Of a stretch of DNA of 64,000 bases, positions 1-8,562 are shown piece after piece. The stretch is from NCBI GenBank assembly GCA_002753305.1, contig PEAC01000004.1, positions 1-64,000 on the forward strand, given 5' to 3'. The translations under genes were made by a program, and so were the position numbers. The stretch's first letter is position 1. Each line of letters opens with the position of its first letter. The notes below the pieces were generated by a model that worked only from the letters and a program-made list of their open reading frames with translations, was not told the DNA's origin and searched no databases. The DNA comes from Nitrospirae bacterium MYbin6. GTDB taxonomy: Bacteria > Nitrospirota > Thermodesulfovibrionia > Thermodesulfovibrionales > Magnetobacteriaceae.

Positions 1-115
1 ATGGACTTCTTAATGCTTACGAGTCTTTATTACTTACGAACCGCCGTATGCCGAACGGCACGTACGGTGGTGTGAGAGGTCGGCAGGTGAAATAATCACC
101 TGCCTCCTACTCGAT
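1..115 (+). mobile_element. 3' end of a group II intron (domains V and VI)
   Basis: Positions 41-52 pair with 57-70 around a GAAC tetraloop (53-56), leaving a two-base CG bulge at 61-62; a long stem broken only by a 2-nt bulge is the hallmark of group II intron domain V. The CGC triad near its base is the class C type. A second perfect 9-bp hairpin (82-90 with 96-104, loop AATAA) fits domain VI, and the element ends in ACTCGAT near 115. The 5' part and any reverse transcriptase lie outside the window. Class C introns insert downstream of terminators, which fits a position just beyond the stop codon of the neighbouring gene. Confidence 0.8.
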
Positions 116-136
116 TGACCTGGGTTGCTAATCCTC

Positions 137-2914
137 TTACGTATTAGAAGTAGAATAAGTAACGCTGATAATGTACCCTTGGTTAATGACTGCCCTGATG
201 AGGCTCACAGTGGGCATTGACACTCCGTCCACAGTCAATTGCGTCTCCACGCTGCCCGTGTTGGGCAGGAAGTAAAACAGCATTGTCGAGCCATAGGGCA
301 ATGCAACACTGCTGCTTTGAGTAAGCGTCTGCTGCAGATTAAAGCTGTCATCGTATATCAGTACTGAACCGCTGCCTGTGATGTTAATAGTGACGGTTTG
401 TGTAGCGGTGTTTGTGACTGTCTGAATAAGCGGCGCCGACGTAGAAGCAGAATTATTTGAGTCTCCGCTGTAGACTGCCGTTATTGAATGTGTGCCGACT
501 GAAAGAGTAGAAGTCGGCTGGGTTGCCTTTCCGTTGACCATTGTAACGGTAGCCATAGTGGTTGAGTTGTCCTTAAAGGTAATGGTGCCCGTTGGGGAAT
601 TGCCTGTAACCGTCGCTGTAAAAATAACCTCAACGCCATATGGCGATGGATTCAGTGAGGATGTGACAGTTGTACCTGCTGTCTGGCCGGAACTTATGAC
701 CTGATAGAGTACTGCCGACGTTGATGACGAATTAGTGGTGTCTCCGTTGTATACCGCTATTATCGGATGCGTCCCCACTGAAAGCGTCGATGTAGTGTAG
801 ATGGCCTGAGCGTTTGCATTAAGTGTAACGGTGGCAAGGGCAGTAGTGTTGTCCATAAAAGTAACGGTGCCTGTGGGTGAAGTACCGGTAACCGTTGCCA
901 TGATGGTAAGCGATGCGCCGAAGACCGAGGGATTTGCGGATGAAACAAGGGCTGTCGTTGTCGCGGCTGTTTGACTAAGGACTACCTTTCCTATTTTCCC
1001 GATTCCAGACTCTGTAAACCAGACATTGCCGTCAGACCCCCTTGTGATACCGTTAGGATAGCTATTTGCAGTAGATAGTGGATATTCGGTAATGGCCCCT
1101 GCCGTGGTTATCATACCTACCTTGTTGGCGCCGACCTCTGTAAACCAGAGATTGCTGTCCGGGCCGGTTGTAATATCTCTGGGCCAGGCATTTGCAGTTG
1201 GAAGTGCATACTCGGTGATAACGCCGGCAGCGGTAATCATACCTATCTTGTTACCGGCCTCTTCTGTAAACCAGAGATTATTGTCAGGGCCTAATGTGAT
1301 ACCATAAGGGCCGCTGCTTGCCGTAGGTATGGCAAATTCGGTGATAGTGCCTGATGGTGTTATCTTCCCAATCTTATTCACATTATACTCGGTAAACCAG
1401 ACGTTGCCGTCCGGGCCTTTTGTGATACCATTGGGATAACTGGAGGCAGTGGCTAAAGGAAATTCGGTAATAACACCGGCAGTGGTTATTCTCCCAATGT
1501 TGTTGCCAAAGTTTTCGGTAAACCAGACGTTGCCGTCGGCACCCGAAGTAATGCCAAAAGGATATGAGTACGAGGTAGGGATGGTAAACTCGGTAACGGC
1601 ACCGGCAGCGGTGATTTTCCCTATCTTGCCGGCGTAGTATTCAGTAAACCAGAGATTGTTGTCGGGGCCTAGTGTGATTCCCCATGACACGCTGTCTTTT
1701 GTAGGGATTTGGAACTCGTTAACAATGCCGGCCGGGGTAATCCTCCCTATATTGTCGCCATAGTATTCAGTAAACCAGAGATTGCCGTCCGGGCCATAAT
1801 TGATGCCAACAGGCTGTGCGCTCATCTTAGGCAAAGGAAGTTCCGTTATAACGCCTGATGTGGTTATAACGCCGACATTATTGCCAATATTCTCGGTAAA
1901 CCAGAGATTGCGGTCAGGGCCTGTTATTATCCCCCAAGGACCGCTGTTATTTGTCGTTATGGAGTACTCGGTAATAGTGCCTGCGGTGGTTATCCTGCCA
2001 ATCTTATTGGCTTTGTACTCAGTAAACCAGAGATTGCCGTCCGGGCCTGAAGTTATAACCCATGGAAAGCTGCCAGCCACAGGCAATGAAAATTCAGTTA
2101 TAACACCGTTAGGGGTTATCATACCTATTCTGCCGGCACCCTCGACAAACCATACGTTGCCGTCAGGACCTTTTGTGATTCCCCATGGGAAGCTATTGGC
2201 ATTAGGCAAGTTATACTCTGTTATAACACCAGCCGTGGTGATTTTCCCTATTTTATTGCCAATCTCCTCAGTAAACCAGAGATTGCCGTCAGCGCCTGCC
2301 GTTATAGAAAATGGCGTACTATCAGTAGTTGGAATGGAGTACTCGGTAATAACGCCGGCGGTGGTTATCTTGCCAATCATGTTGCCGTTATGCTCGGTAA
2401 ACCAGATATTGCCGTCAGGGCCTGCTGTTATACCATAAGGCACTCCAAGCGAGGGCAATGGGTACTCCGTAATGACACCTGCTGTGGTTATCTTGCCGAT
2501 ATTGTTGCCGGCCTCTTCAGTAAACCAGAGATTGCCGTCAGCGCCTGCGACTATATCCCTGGGATAGCTGCCTTCGGTAGGCAAGGGATATTCGGTCACA
2601 ACGCCAGCCGTTGTTATCTTCCCAATCTTGTTGCCTCCGCCAATGGTATACCAGAGATTTCCATCCGGCCCCAACGCTATGCCGTGGGGCTGGCCTGATA
2701 TGGTTGCAGGCAGGGCATACTCCGTAATAGTAACCGCTGCGGCATTGCCAGGAAATATCGAAGAAATTAACAGAACAGCCAGTGAGATTAACAATAGCAA
2801 GTAAGTGGCGGTGGTAAAAGATACGGCAACTCTATTGCCAGACTGGCAATTCCCTGCCAGGCCGTGCGCCTTAAATCCCACCGGTGTACCTTTAGAACCT
2901 TTAGTAAATATCAT
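137..2914 (-). CDS. Secreted Vgb/streptogramin-lyase-like double beta-propeller protein with Ig-like repeats
   Basis: An N-terminal hydrophobic segment (about residues 36-59) acts as signal peptide or anchor. Residues about 62-650 hold 14 repeats of about 42 residues, each with a GPDGNLWFTE-type core and a KIGKITTAGVITEY-type strand; 14 repeats would make two seven-bladed propellers, the fold of virginiamycin B lyase and NHL/SMP-30-like proteins. Two Ig-like repeats follow (about 655-745 and 748-835, both with SPTGT(V/I)TF and STLSVGTH), then a short C-terminal beta-rich tail. The start is supported by GGGAGG six bases upstream. Lyase activity is not implied: such long surface propellers are usually of unknown function, perhaps adhesion or carbohydrate binding. 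Transcribed away from the next gene. Confidence 0.8.
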   Translation of the reverse strand: MIFTKGSKGTPVGFKAHGLAGNCQSGNRVAVSFTTATYLLLLISLAVLLISSIFPGNAAAVTITEYALPATISGQPHGIALGPDGNLWYTIGGGNKIGKITTAGVVTEYPLPTEGSYPRDIVAGADGNLWFTEEAGNNIGKITTAGVITEYPLPSLGVPYGITAGPDGNIWFTEHNGNMIGKITTAGVITEYSIPTTDSTPFSITAGADGNLWFTEEIGNKIGKITTAGVITEYNLPNANSFPWGITKGPDGNVWFVEGAGRIGMITPNGVITEFSLPVAGSFPWVITSGPDGNLWFTEYKANKIGRITTAGTITEYSITTNNSGPWGIITGPDRNLWFTENIGNNVGVITTSGVITELPLPKMSAQPVGINYGPDGNLWFTEYYGDNIGRITPAGIVNEFQIPTKDSVSWGITLGPDNNLWFTEYYAGKIGKITAAGAVTEFTIPTSYSYPFGITSGADGNVWFTENFGNNIGRITTAGVITEFPLATASSYPNGITKGPDGNVWFTEYNVNKIGKITPSGTITEFAIPTASSGPYGITLGPDNNLWFTEEAGNKIGMITAAGVITEYALPTANAWPRDITTGPDSNLWFTEVGANKVGMITTAGAITEYPLSTANSYPNGITRGSDGNVWFTESGIGKIGKVVLSQTAATTTALVSSANPSVFGASLTIMATVTGTSPTGTVTFMDNTTALATVTLNANAQAIYTTSTLSVGTHPIIAVYNGDTTNSSSTSAVLYQVISSGQTAGTTVTSSLNPSPYGVEVIFTATVTGNSPTGTITFKDNSTTMATVTMVNGKATQPTSTLSVGTHSITAVYSGDSNNSASTSAPLIQTVTNTATQTVTINITGSGSVLIYDDSFNLQQTLTQSSSVALPYGSTMLFYFLPNTGSVETQLTVDGVSMPTVSLIRAVINQGYIISVTYSTSNT

Positions 2915-3066
2915 TCATGGCCTCCCTTATCAATAATCATTCCGTAATGTAATGCATGAATAAACTTTATAATAGAATAAATCATATATTTCTGGATTGT
3001 CAAGGAAAAAGAGTTCCCCCAGGCTACGATTAGGCCGGGAACTATTGTAGTTTAAACAATGCGCAG

Positions 3067-3096
3067 TTGTTAATCTCCCATATGGTATTTTATAAT
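3067..3096 (+). promoter_or_regulatory. Sigma-70-like promoter of the AckA-PduL fusion gene
   Basis: TTGTTA (3067-3072), an 18-bp spacer and a perfect TATAAT (3091-3096) precede the strong ribosome site AAGGAGGT (about 3118-3125). Transcription would start near 3103, so an in-frame start at 3067 is excluded and the ATG at 3133 is used. Confidence 0.6.
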
Positions 3097-3132
3097 AGCG
3101 CTACGACAGCCGTATCTAAGGAGGTATCACAG

Positions 3133-5463
3133 ATGGACATAGTCAAATTTCTATCGTCAGTCAGGCAGTTTGAGGATTTAACCAAAGAGGAAATCGCTTA
3201 CATGGCGCAGAGTGCCGAGACAGTCGAATTCAAAAAAGACGCCGAGATCAAAAGACGAGGGGAAATCGGCAGGTTTCTGTGGATAGTTTACGATGGTAAG
3301 GTAGATATAAATTTATACGGTGAAGCTGAAAGCAAAAAGACCATCGCCTCTCTTTCACGAGGCGAGATATTTGGTGAGATGTCTGTCGTTACAGGAGAAC
3401 CCTCGGATGCCGATGTAGTTGCGGCAGACGATTCTATCGTTGTTCGCATACCAAGAGAAAATATCTCGGAATTATTCGCGAAAAACCCGAAGAGTCTGTC
3501 GAAGTTTGCCCAGACAATTACAAAACGCCTCCTCCAGAGGCAGAAAGACACCGCCTGGATGGAATCGAAGGCGACGGCAATAAAGGAAAACAATGACCCG
3601 TATGACTTGGATTTCTCCTCTGCCATTGATCCAATCAAGATTCTGGTGATAAACTGCCGTATCACCTCTCTGAAATATACGCTGTTTAATACGGCCTACA
3701 GTGTGCCACTTGCGGATGGACTTATAGATAAGATCGGTGCTTATGACTCCTCTCATGTGATTCACTCTCCGCTAGGCGGCATGGAACAAAAGGAATCAAT
3801 TCAGGATATCCCAGCGGCCCTGAAGTCTATGATAACGGCAATCGCCGACCCTAAAAAAGGTTACATAAAGGCTATCGAAGAGATAAAGGCTGTGGGCCAT
3901 AGGGTTGTCCACGGCGGAGACAGATTTTACAATTCGATAGTCATAAATGACGATGTAGTAACCGGCATTCGCGGGTTTAGTAAATTGGCCCCACTGCACA
4001 ATCCATACAACCTGAAGGGGATAGAAATCCTGCTTAAGCAGATTCCCGCGGCACTGCATGTGGCGGTCTTCGATACCGCGTTTCACAGAAACATGCCAGA
4101 GCACGCCTACCGGTATGCCCTGTCCAGGAGCCTCAACGCAGACGAGACCATACGCAGATATGGGTTTCACGGGACAAACCACAATTTTGTCATGTTAAAG
4201 GCCGCCGAGTACTTAAAGCGTCCAGTCGGAGAGTTAAAAATAATCTCCTGCCACCTGGGGCACGGGGCATCGGTCTGTGCCATAGACCATGGCAGAAGCA
4301 TCGACACCAGCATGGGTATGACCCCGTTAGAGGGGCTGATAATGGGCTCCCGTAGTGGAGACCTCGACCCCGGCGTTATGATTTACCTGATGCAATTAGG
4401 CTTCACACACGAGGAGCTTAGAAGGATATTGAACACCGAGAGCGGCCTGAAGGGCCTGTCCGGTGTAAGCAGCTACATGACGGACGTACTTGAGGCGGCG
4501 GAAGAGGGAAACGCAATGGCAGAAAACGCCATCAGGATGTTCTGTTACAGGGTAAAGAAATACATCGGTGCCTACACAGCGGCATTAGGAGGCCTTGACG
4601 CCCTGATATTCACAGGCGGCATAGGGGCCGGTTCTTCTGAAATCAGGGCAAGGATATGCCAGGGCTTTGAGGGATTTGGAACCATATTAGACAGTGAATC
4701 AAACAAAATGAATAAGTCCATTACCATGCAGGTGGAAGATGTCTCAGACGAAAAATCCAAGGTAAAAATCCTCGTAATCCAGCCCGACGAAAAGAAGATG
4801 ATTGCCAGAGAAACACTGCACGCAATGGGCAGGTTCCAGTCATCGAAGAACAGGCTTGAGGACTATAAGAACATGCCCATACCGGTTAATGTCTCAGCCC
4901 ACCATGTGCATCTGACCCCGGCAGCGTTTGAGCTTTTGTTTGGCCCGGGCAAGGCCCTCTCTGTAAGGGCGCCCCTTAGCCAGCCAGGACAGTTTGCCGC
5001 CGGGGAAACGGTAAATCTCATAGGCCCCAAGGGCAGAGTAGACAAGGTGCGCATACTTGGCCCGTTCAGAAAGGACTGCCAGGTGGAGATAGCCAGAACC
5101 GAGGAGTTCAAGCTGGGCTTAGACGCCCCTGTAAGAGACTCAGGCGACATAGAAGGCACACCGGGCATTACGCTTGAAGGTACTGAAGGAAGGCTGCTGA
5201 AGATAGAAAAAGGCGTTATCTGCGCCCGAAGGCACATCCACATGTCAACGGAGGATGCCCTGCGCTTTGGCCTCAGAGACAGGGATGTCGTACTTGTGAA
5301 AATAAAGAGCAAAAGGGAACTGATCTTCGGGGACGTCCTGGTAAGGGTAAACCCGGAATACAGGCTCGACATGCATATAGACACGGATGAGGGAAACGCC
5401 GTCGAACACACAGTAGGCATGATGGGCTACATTGAGGGGATTCAGTCAAGGGCGTTTATGTAA
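3133..5463 (+). CDS. Fusion of cNMP-binding-like domain, acetate kinase and PduL phosphotransacylase
   Basis: Three domains in one 776-residue chain. Residues 1-140 are a Crp-type cyclic-nucleotide-binding fold with FGEM at 80-83, but the phosphate-cassette arginine is absent (EPSDADV where PRxAxV is usual). Residues 169-570 are acetate kinase: HRVVHGG, FDTAFH, YGFHGT, MTPLEG and GSRSGDLDP are all present, while the usual NxGSSS loop reads NCRITS. Residues 585-776 are PduL with its metal-binding histidines (SAHHVHL, RRHIHM) and PVRDSGD. The protein could convert acetyl-CoA to acetyl phosphate and then to acetate plus ATP, or the reverse, in one polypeptide in the cytosol. The start is set by AAGGAGGT at the proper distance. 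Domain assignments are firm; regulation by a ligand is inference. Confidence 0.9.
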   Translation: MDIVKFLSSVRQFEDLTKEEIAYMAQSAETVEFKKDAEIKRRGEIGRFLWIVYDGKVDINLYGEAESKKTIASLSRGEIFGEMSVVTGEPSDADVVAADDSIVVRIPRENISELFAKNPKSLSKFAQTITKRLLQRQKDTAWMESKATAIKENNDPYDLDFSSAIDPIKILVINCRITSLKYTLFNTAYSVPLADGLIDKIGAYDSSHVIHSPLGGMEQKESIQDIPAALKSMITAIADPKKGYIKAIEEIKAVGHRVVHGGDRFYNSIVINDDVVTGIRGFSKLAPLHNPYNLKGIEILLKQIPAALHVAVFDTAFHRNMPEHAYRYALSRSLNADETIRRYGFHGTNHNFVMLKAAEYLKRPVGELKIISCHLGHGASVCAIDHGRSIDTSMGMTPLEGLIMGSRSGDLDPGVMIYLMQLGFTHEELRRILNTESGLKGLSGVSSYMTDVLEAAEEGNAMAENAIRMFCYRVKKYIGAYTAALGGLDALIFTGGIGAGSSEIRARICQGFEGFGTILDSESNKMNKSITMQVEDVSDEKSKVKILVIQPDEKKMIARETLHAMGRFQSSKNRLEDYKNMPIPVNVSAHHVHLTPAAFELLFGPGKALSVRAPLSQPGQFAAGETVNLIGPKGRVDKVRILGPFRKDCQVEIARTEEFKLGLDAPVRDSGDIEGTPGITLEGTEGRLLKIEKGVICARRHIHMSTEDALRFGLRDRDVVLVKIKSKRELIFGDVLVRVNPEYRLDMHIDTDEGNAVEHTVGMMGYIEGIQSRAFM

Positions 5464-5501
5464 CTCCGGATATATTTAATGAAGTAAGACTTTGCGGGGA
5501 A

Positions 5502-6869
5502 TTATGTCCTGTTTCTGGAGCGTATTGCCGCCAATACTACGATCAAAAACAGGAAGCCGCCCATAATGGCCACAGCTCCGCCAAGGCCCATAAGGCTCAT
5601 GCTTGCCACTTTCTTAAACGTATCCAGCCCCTGTGCGCCGCCTGTCACCTTGCGCTGGATCCCATGGCCGCCCCCCCAGGCAAGCCCGGTTATGTGAAGC
5701 AACTGCCCTGCGGCATATATAATTGTCTGTAGTTTTGCTAATTTTACAATGGGTTTTCCAAATCCGAAGCGCGGCAATAAATAATATGTCAGTCCCATAT
5801 AGGAAAGCGTTACCCCTACGATTACCCCGTGGTAGTGCGCGGGGATTGTAACGTTTACGCCGCTTATAAAAAAGCCGATTGCACCACCAGCCCCAAACAG
5901 TACCATTGAACTTATCAGGGCCGCTCTCAGGTGTTTCCTGCTGTCTTCGATTTTCGTTTTTAACAGCGCTACCAGGATAATAAGCGCAAACCCTATGACC
6001 GGCGCCCCAATCCCCCACTCCATTAAATCCGTAAAGCGATGGATGAACTCCTCGGAGCCCATTGGCAGTGTGTGGTTAATTATCGGGGCATAGAGTGACG
6101 CGGCAAGCATCATCGAATAAAGTGTTACGGAGACCTTGGGCGAGAGTTTCAGCTCCATGCCCGACGTCCGCGCCAGCCACACCCACGCGGTAAGCATCAC
6201 CACAGTATCAAGCATCTGAAGTAAATGCCCCCCGCCCCAGAACAGCAGCTCATAATACCTGAGCGGTTCGGTGTCTTTGGGGATTGTATAATATGCCCAT
6301 AAGAGTGAGCCAATTGCCAGTAATCCTATGGCCGCCCCTGCAAAAAGGCCAAAGCGCTGTGCCCCGCCGTCAGTCTTTGCCGCACCCGCAAGCGGTATGG
6401 TTATAAGCGAACGAACCAACAACAGCGTAAATCCGAAGAAAAATATAGCAACTGCGATGAGAAATATCTTGTCGTCCAATACCGGCACATAGTTATTCAT
6501 AAGCGGATGCTGCGCGCCAAGAAACGGTGACAGGGCAATTAGTATCGTCCCGAGGGTAGATATGCCCAGGGCCGCGTAACCCAATCCCATAAAGCGCTCG
6601 CTGCCGTTTAGGCTCCATAAAACCCCGGCAAACGCTAAAAACCATATAGTTACGGAGAGGTCGACATGTACGACCAGGGCAACCTTGAAAAATCCGATAA
6701 AAGGAAACACATCCTGTATCTTAGGCGTGCGCGACAACACTAAGAGTATGGCCAAAAGCCCGGCTCCCAGCAATGAGGCAACGCCAAGAAACAGCCATCC
6801 GGCAGCAAGAGTGCGGCGCTTCCCCTCGGGGATTTCCAACACATCCGGTTTAGTGGCAATAGAGCTCAT
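5502..6869 (-). CDS. Heme-copper oxidase superfamily subunit I with altered active site (oxidase or NO-reductase-like)
   Basis: A 455-residue integral membrane protein with about 12 hydrophobic segments. Heme ligands match the family: H68 in HVDLS, and H345 and H347 in AHYHG. H215 (WGGGHLLQM) sits where the first CuB histidine lies, but position +4 is Met219, not the cross-linked Tyr of oxidases or the Glu of cNOR, and the helix VII pair reads Asn265-His266, not His-His. It may be one of the divergent NO reductase-type or NOR-like branches, or a low-activity oxidase; no subunit II is adjacent. The ATG at 6869 is chosen because a GTG at 6890 would lie inside the promoter. An NO reductase would supply N2O to the nos cluster, but this is speculation. 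Confidence 0.75.
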   Translation of the reverse strand: MSSIATKPDVLEIPEGKRRTLAAGWLFLGVASLLGAGLLAILLVLSRTPKIQDVFPFIGFFKVALVVHVDLSVTIWFLAFAGVLWSLNGSERFMGLGYAALGISTLGTILIALSPFLGAQHPLMNNYVPVLDDKIFLIAVAIFFFGFTLLLVRSLITIPLAGAAKTDGGAQRFGLFAGAAIGLLAIGSLLWAYYTIPKDTEPLRYYELLFWGGGHLLQMLDTVVMLTAWVWLARTSGMELKLSPKVSVTLYSMMLAASLYAPIINHTLPMGSEEFIHRFTDLMEWGIGAPVIGFALIILVALLKTKIEDSRKHLRAALISSMVLFGAGGAIGFFISGVNVTIPAHYHGVIVGVTLSYMGLTYYLLPRFGFGKPIVKLAKLQTIIYAAGQLLHITGLAWGGGHGIQRKVTGGAQGLDTFKKVASMSLMGLGGAVAIMGGFLFLIVVLAAIRSRNRT

Positions 6870-6873
6870 AACT

Positions 6874-6910
6874 GTGTAACAGAATAACACTTTCCCTGGT
6901 GCTGTGTCAA
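6874..6910 (-). promoter_or_regulatory. Promoter with overlapping palindrome upstream of the heme-copper subunit
   Basis: Reading the minus strand, TTGACA (6910-6905), an 18-bp spacer and TATTCT (6886-6881) lie 11 bases before the ATG at 6869. A near-palindrome GTGTTA-N5-TTACAC (6890-6874) covers the -10 box and could be a repressor site. The gene therefore has its own promoter and is not only read through from lipA. Confidence 0.5.
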
Positions 6911-6935
6911 AATCTATATTCCCTAACCAGCAGGC

Positions 6936-7778
6936 TTAGATATTAAGCATTTCATGCGCGTCCATTGAGCTTCTTACAAGTGGGGCCGAGGCCACCGCCT
7001 CAAACCCCATCTCCTCAGCCTTTTCCCTGTATTGGCCAAATATGTCGGGGTCAACGTATTGCACTACGGGAAGATTGGTCTTTCTGGGCCTCAGATACTG
7101 CCCTATCGTCAGAAAGTTGCACCCGCAGGCCCTTAGATCTTTTATGACCTCTATGACCTCGTCAAAGGTCTCACCTAGCCCCACCATCAGGCCGGACTTA
7201 ACCTTTATGTCCGGGGCATAGTGCGCCGCGTCGGCAAGCACCCTTAGGGACAACAGGTAATCTGCCTGTGGCCTTACCTTGTAATATAACGACGGCACGG
7301 TTTCTACATTATGATTAAATACATCCGGGCCAGCGTCAAGCACCTTGTATAACGCCTGCAAGTTGCCCCTGAAATCAGGCGTCAATACCTCAATCTTAGC
7401 CGCGGGAAGCATCGTTCTTATCTCTCTTATGGTGTCGGCAAAGTGTCCGGCCCCGCCGTCCGGCAGGTCGTCGCGGGTTACGGATGTGACTACTACATGC
7501 TTTAGGTTCATCTCTTTAGCCGCCTCGGCAACGCGCCGTGGCTCTTCGGCGTCAACTGGCGACGGCCGCACGTGAGAGACGCTGCAAAATCCGCAACTGC
7601 GCGTGCAGTCCTTGCCAAGAATCAGAAAGGTAGCGGTCGGCCGGCTGAAGCAGTGTCCGCGGTTGGGGCATCTGGCCTCTTCGCATACCGTGGTAAGCTG
7701 GTTTTTGCGCAAGAGGCGTTTGGTCTTTCTCAGGCCGCTAAACGTATTGGACTTAAGCCATTGGGGGAGTCTTTCCAT
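6936..7778 (-). CDS. lipA: Lipoyl synthase
   Basis: Radical SAM enzyme that inserts two sulfur atoms into octanoyl groups on lipoyl domains. The auxiliary cluster cysteines (CEEARCPNRGHC) and the radical SAM motif CTRSCGFC are both present, followed by VTSVTRDDLPDGGA, and the length (280 aa) is normal. It starts one base after the mazG stop, so both are likely co-transcribed. The extreme C-terminus carries the conserved RSS(M)DA motif that supplies a serine ligand to the auxiliary cluster. Function is highly confident. Confidence 0.97.
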   Translation of the reverse strand: MERLPQWLKSNTFSGLRKTKRLLRKNQLTTVCEEARCPNRGHCFSRPTATFLILGKDCTRSCGFCSVSHVRPSPVDAEEPRRVAEAAKEMNLKHVVVTSVTRDDLPDGGAGHFADTIREIRTMLPAAKIEVLTPDFRGNLQALYKVLDAGPDVFNHNVETVPSLYYKVRPQADYLLSLRVLADAAHYAPDIKVKSGLMVGLGETFDEVIEVIKDLRACGCNFLTIGQYLRPRKTNLPVVQYVDPDIFGQYREKAEEMGFEAVASAPLVRSSMDAHEMLNI

Positions 7779-7779
7779 T

Positions 7780-8562
7780 TTATATCCCCTTGTGTTTTGC
7801 CTCTTTCCAGAGGGCGTCCATTTCGCTGATTGTCATGTCAGAAAGGGATGTGTCGCGGCCTTTGGCGGCCTGCTCCATGTACTTGAATCTCTCTATAAAA
7901 CGGTTTATTGTCTTTCTTAAGGCCTCCTCCGGGTTTACCTTAATAAACCTTGAGACGTTTACCATGGTGAAGAGGATGTCGCCTAGCTCATCCTCAACTC
8001 TGCCGGGGTCGTTTTGTTTGGCGGCCTCTTTGAATTCCGCGAATTCTTCTTCGAGCTTGCCCAGCACCTCGTTGGTTTTATCCCAATCGAACCCTGCGCG
8101 TGAGGCCCTGTCCTGAATCATAAAGGCACGCAAAAGTGATGGCAGGGTCTTTGGCACGCCGTTGAGGATAGAGGAATCGTGCCTTCCCTCAGATTTCTTA
8201 ATATCGTCCCACTGCTTTAGCACCTCAGCGGAGTTTTCACATACCGCACCACCAAACACATGCGGATGCCTCGCCACCATCTTATCACATATGCCGTCGA
8301 TTACGTCCTCGATGTCGAAGTGTCCCTTTTCCTTTTCTATTCTGGCAAGGAAGAGGATCTGAAACAGGAGGTCGCCGAGTTCTTCGCAAATCTTACCGGG
8401 GCTGCCCTCCTCAATGGCCTCTATCAACTCATGGGCCTCTTCAATCAGATACATTATAATGGTATGCTCGGATTGATCCTTGTCCCACGGGCAGCCGCTC
8501 TCACCCCTCAACGCATCCATTATCCCTGTCAGGTCTTTAAATGTAGCAGGTTGGCGTTTCAT
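7780..8562 (-). CDS. mazG: Nucleoside triphosphate pyrophosphohydrolase MazG
   Basis: House-cleaning NTP pyrophosphatase of the all-alpha NTP-PPase fold. The N-terminal half has GCPWDKDQ and the metal-binding EEAHELIEAIE helix followed by EELGD; a second MazG repeat in the C-terminal half carries EEEFAEFKEA and EDELGD. At 260 aa it is a full double-domain MazG. Its start overlaps the 3' end of the upstream sensor kinase gene by 26 bases and its stop abuts lipA, consistent with translational coupling. Confidence 0.95.
   Translation of the reverse strand: MKRQPATFKDLTGIMDALRGESGCPWDKDQSEHTIIMYLIEEAHELIEAIEEGSPGKICEELGDLLFQILFLARIEKEKGHFDIEDVIDGICDKMVARHPHVFGGAVCENSAEVLKQWDDIKKSEGRHDSSILNGVPKTLPSLLRAFMIQDRASRAGFDWDKTNEVLGKLEEEFAEFKEAAKQNDPGRVEDELGDILFTMVNVSRFIKVNPEEALRKTINRFIERFKYMEQAAKGRDTSLSDMTISEMDALWKEAKHKGI

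Noticed and set aside
1800-2438. A 212-codon plus-strand frame (and several shorter ones) inside 137-2914
   Set aside because: They are antisense shadows of the repeated propeller codons; their repetitive composition follows the minus-strand gene and no ribosome sites are present.
1000-2650. Regularly spaced DNA repeats that might suggest a CRISPR array
   Set aside because: Period of about 126 bases matches the 42-residue propeller repeat, and the units are diverged at synonymous sites; there are no spacers or cas genes.
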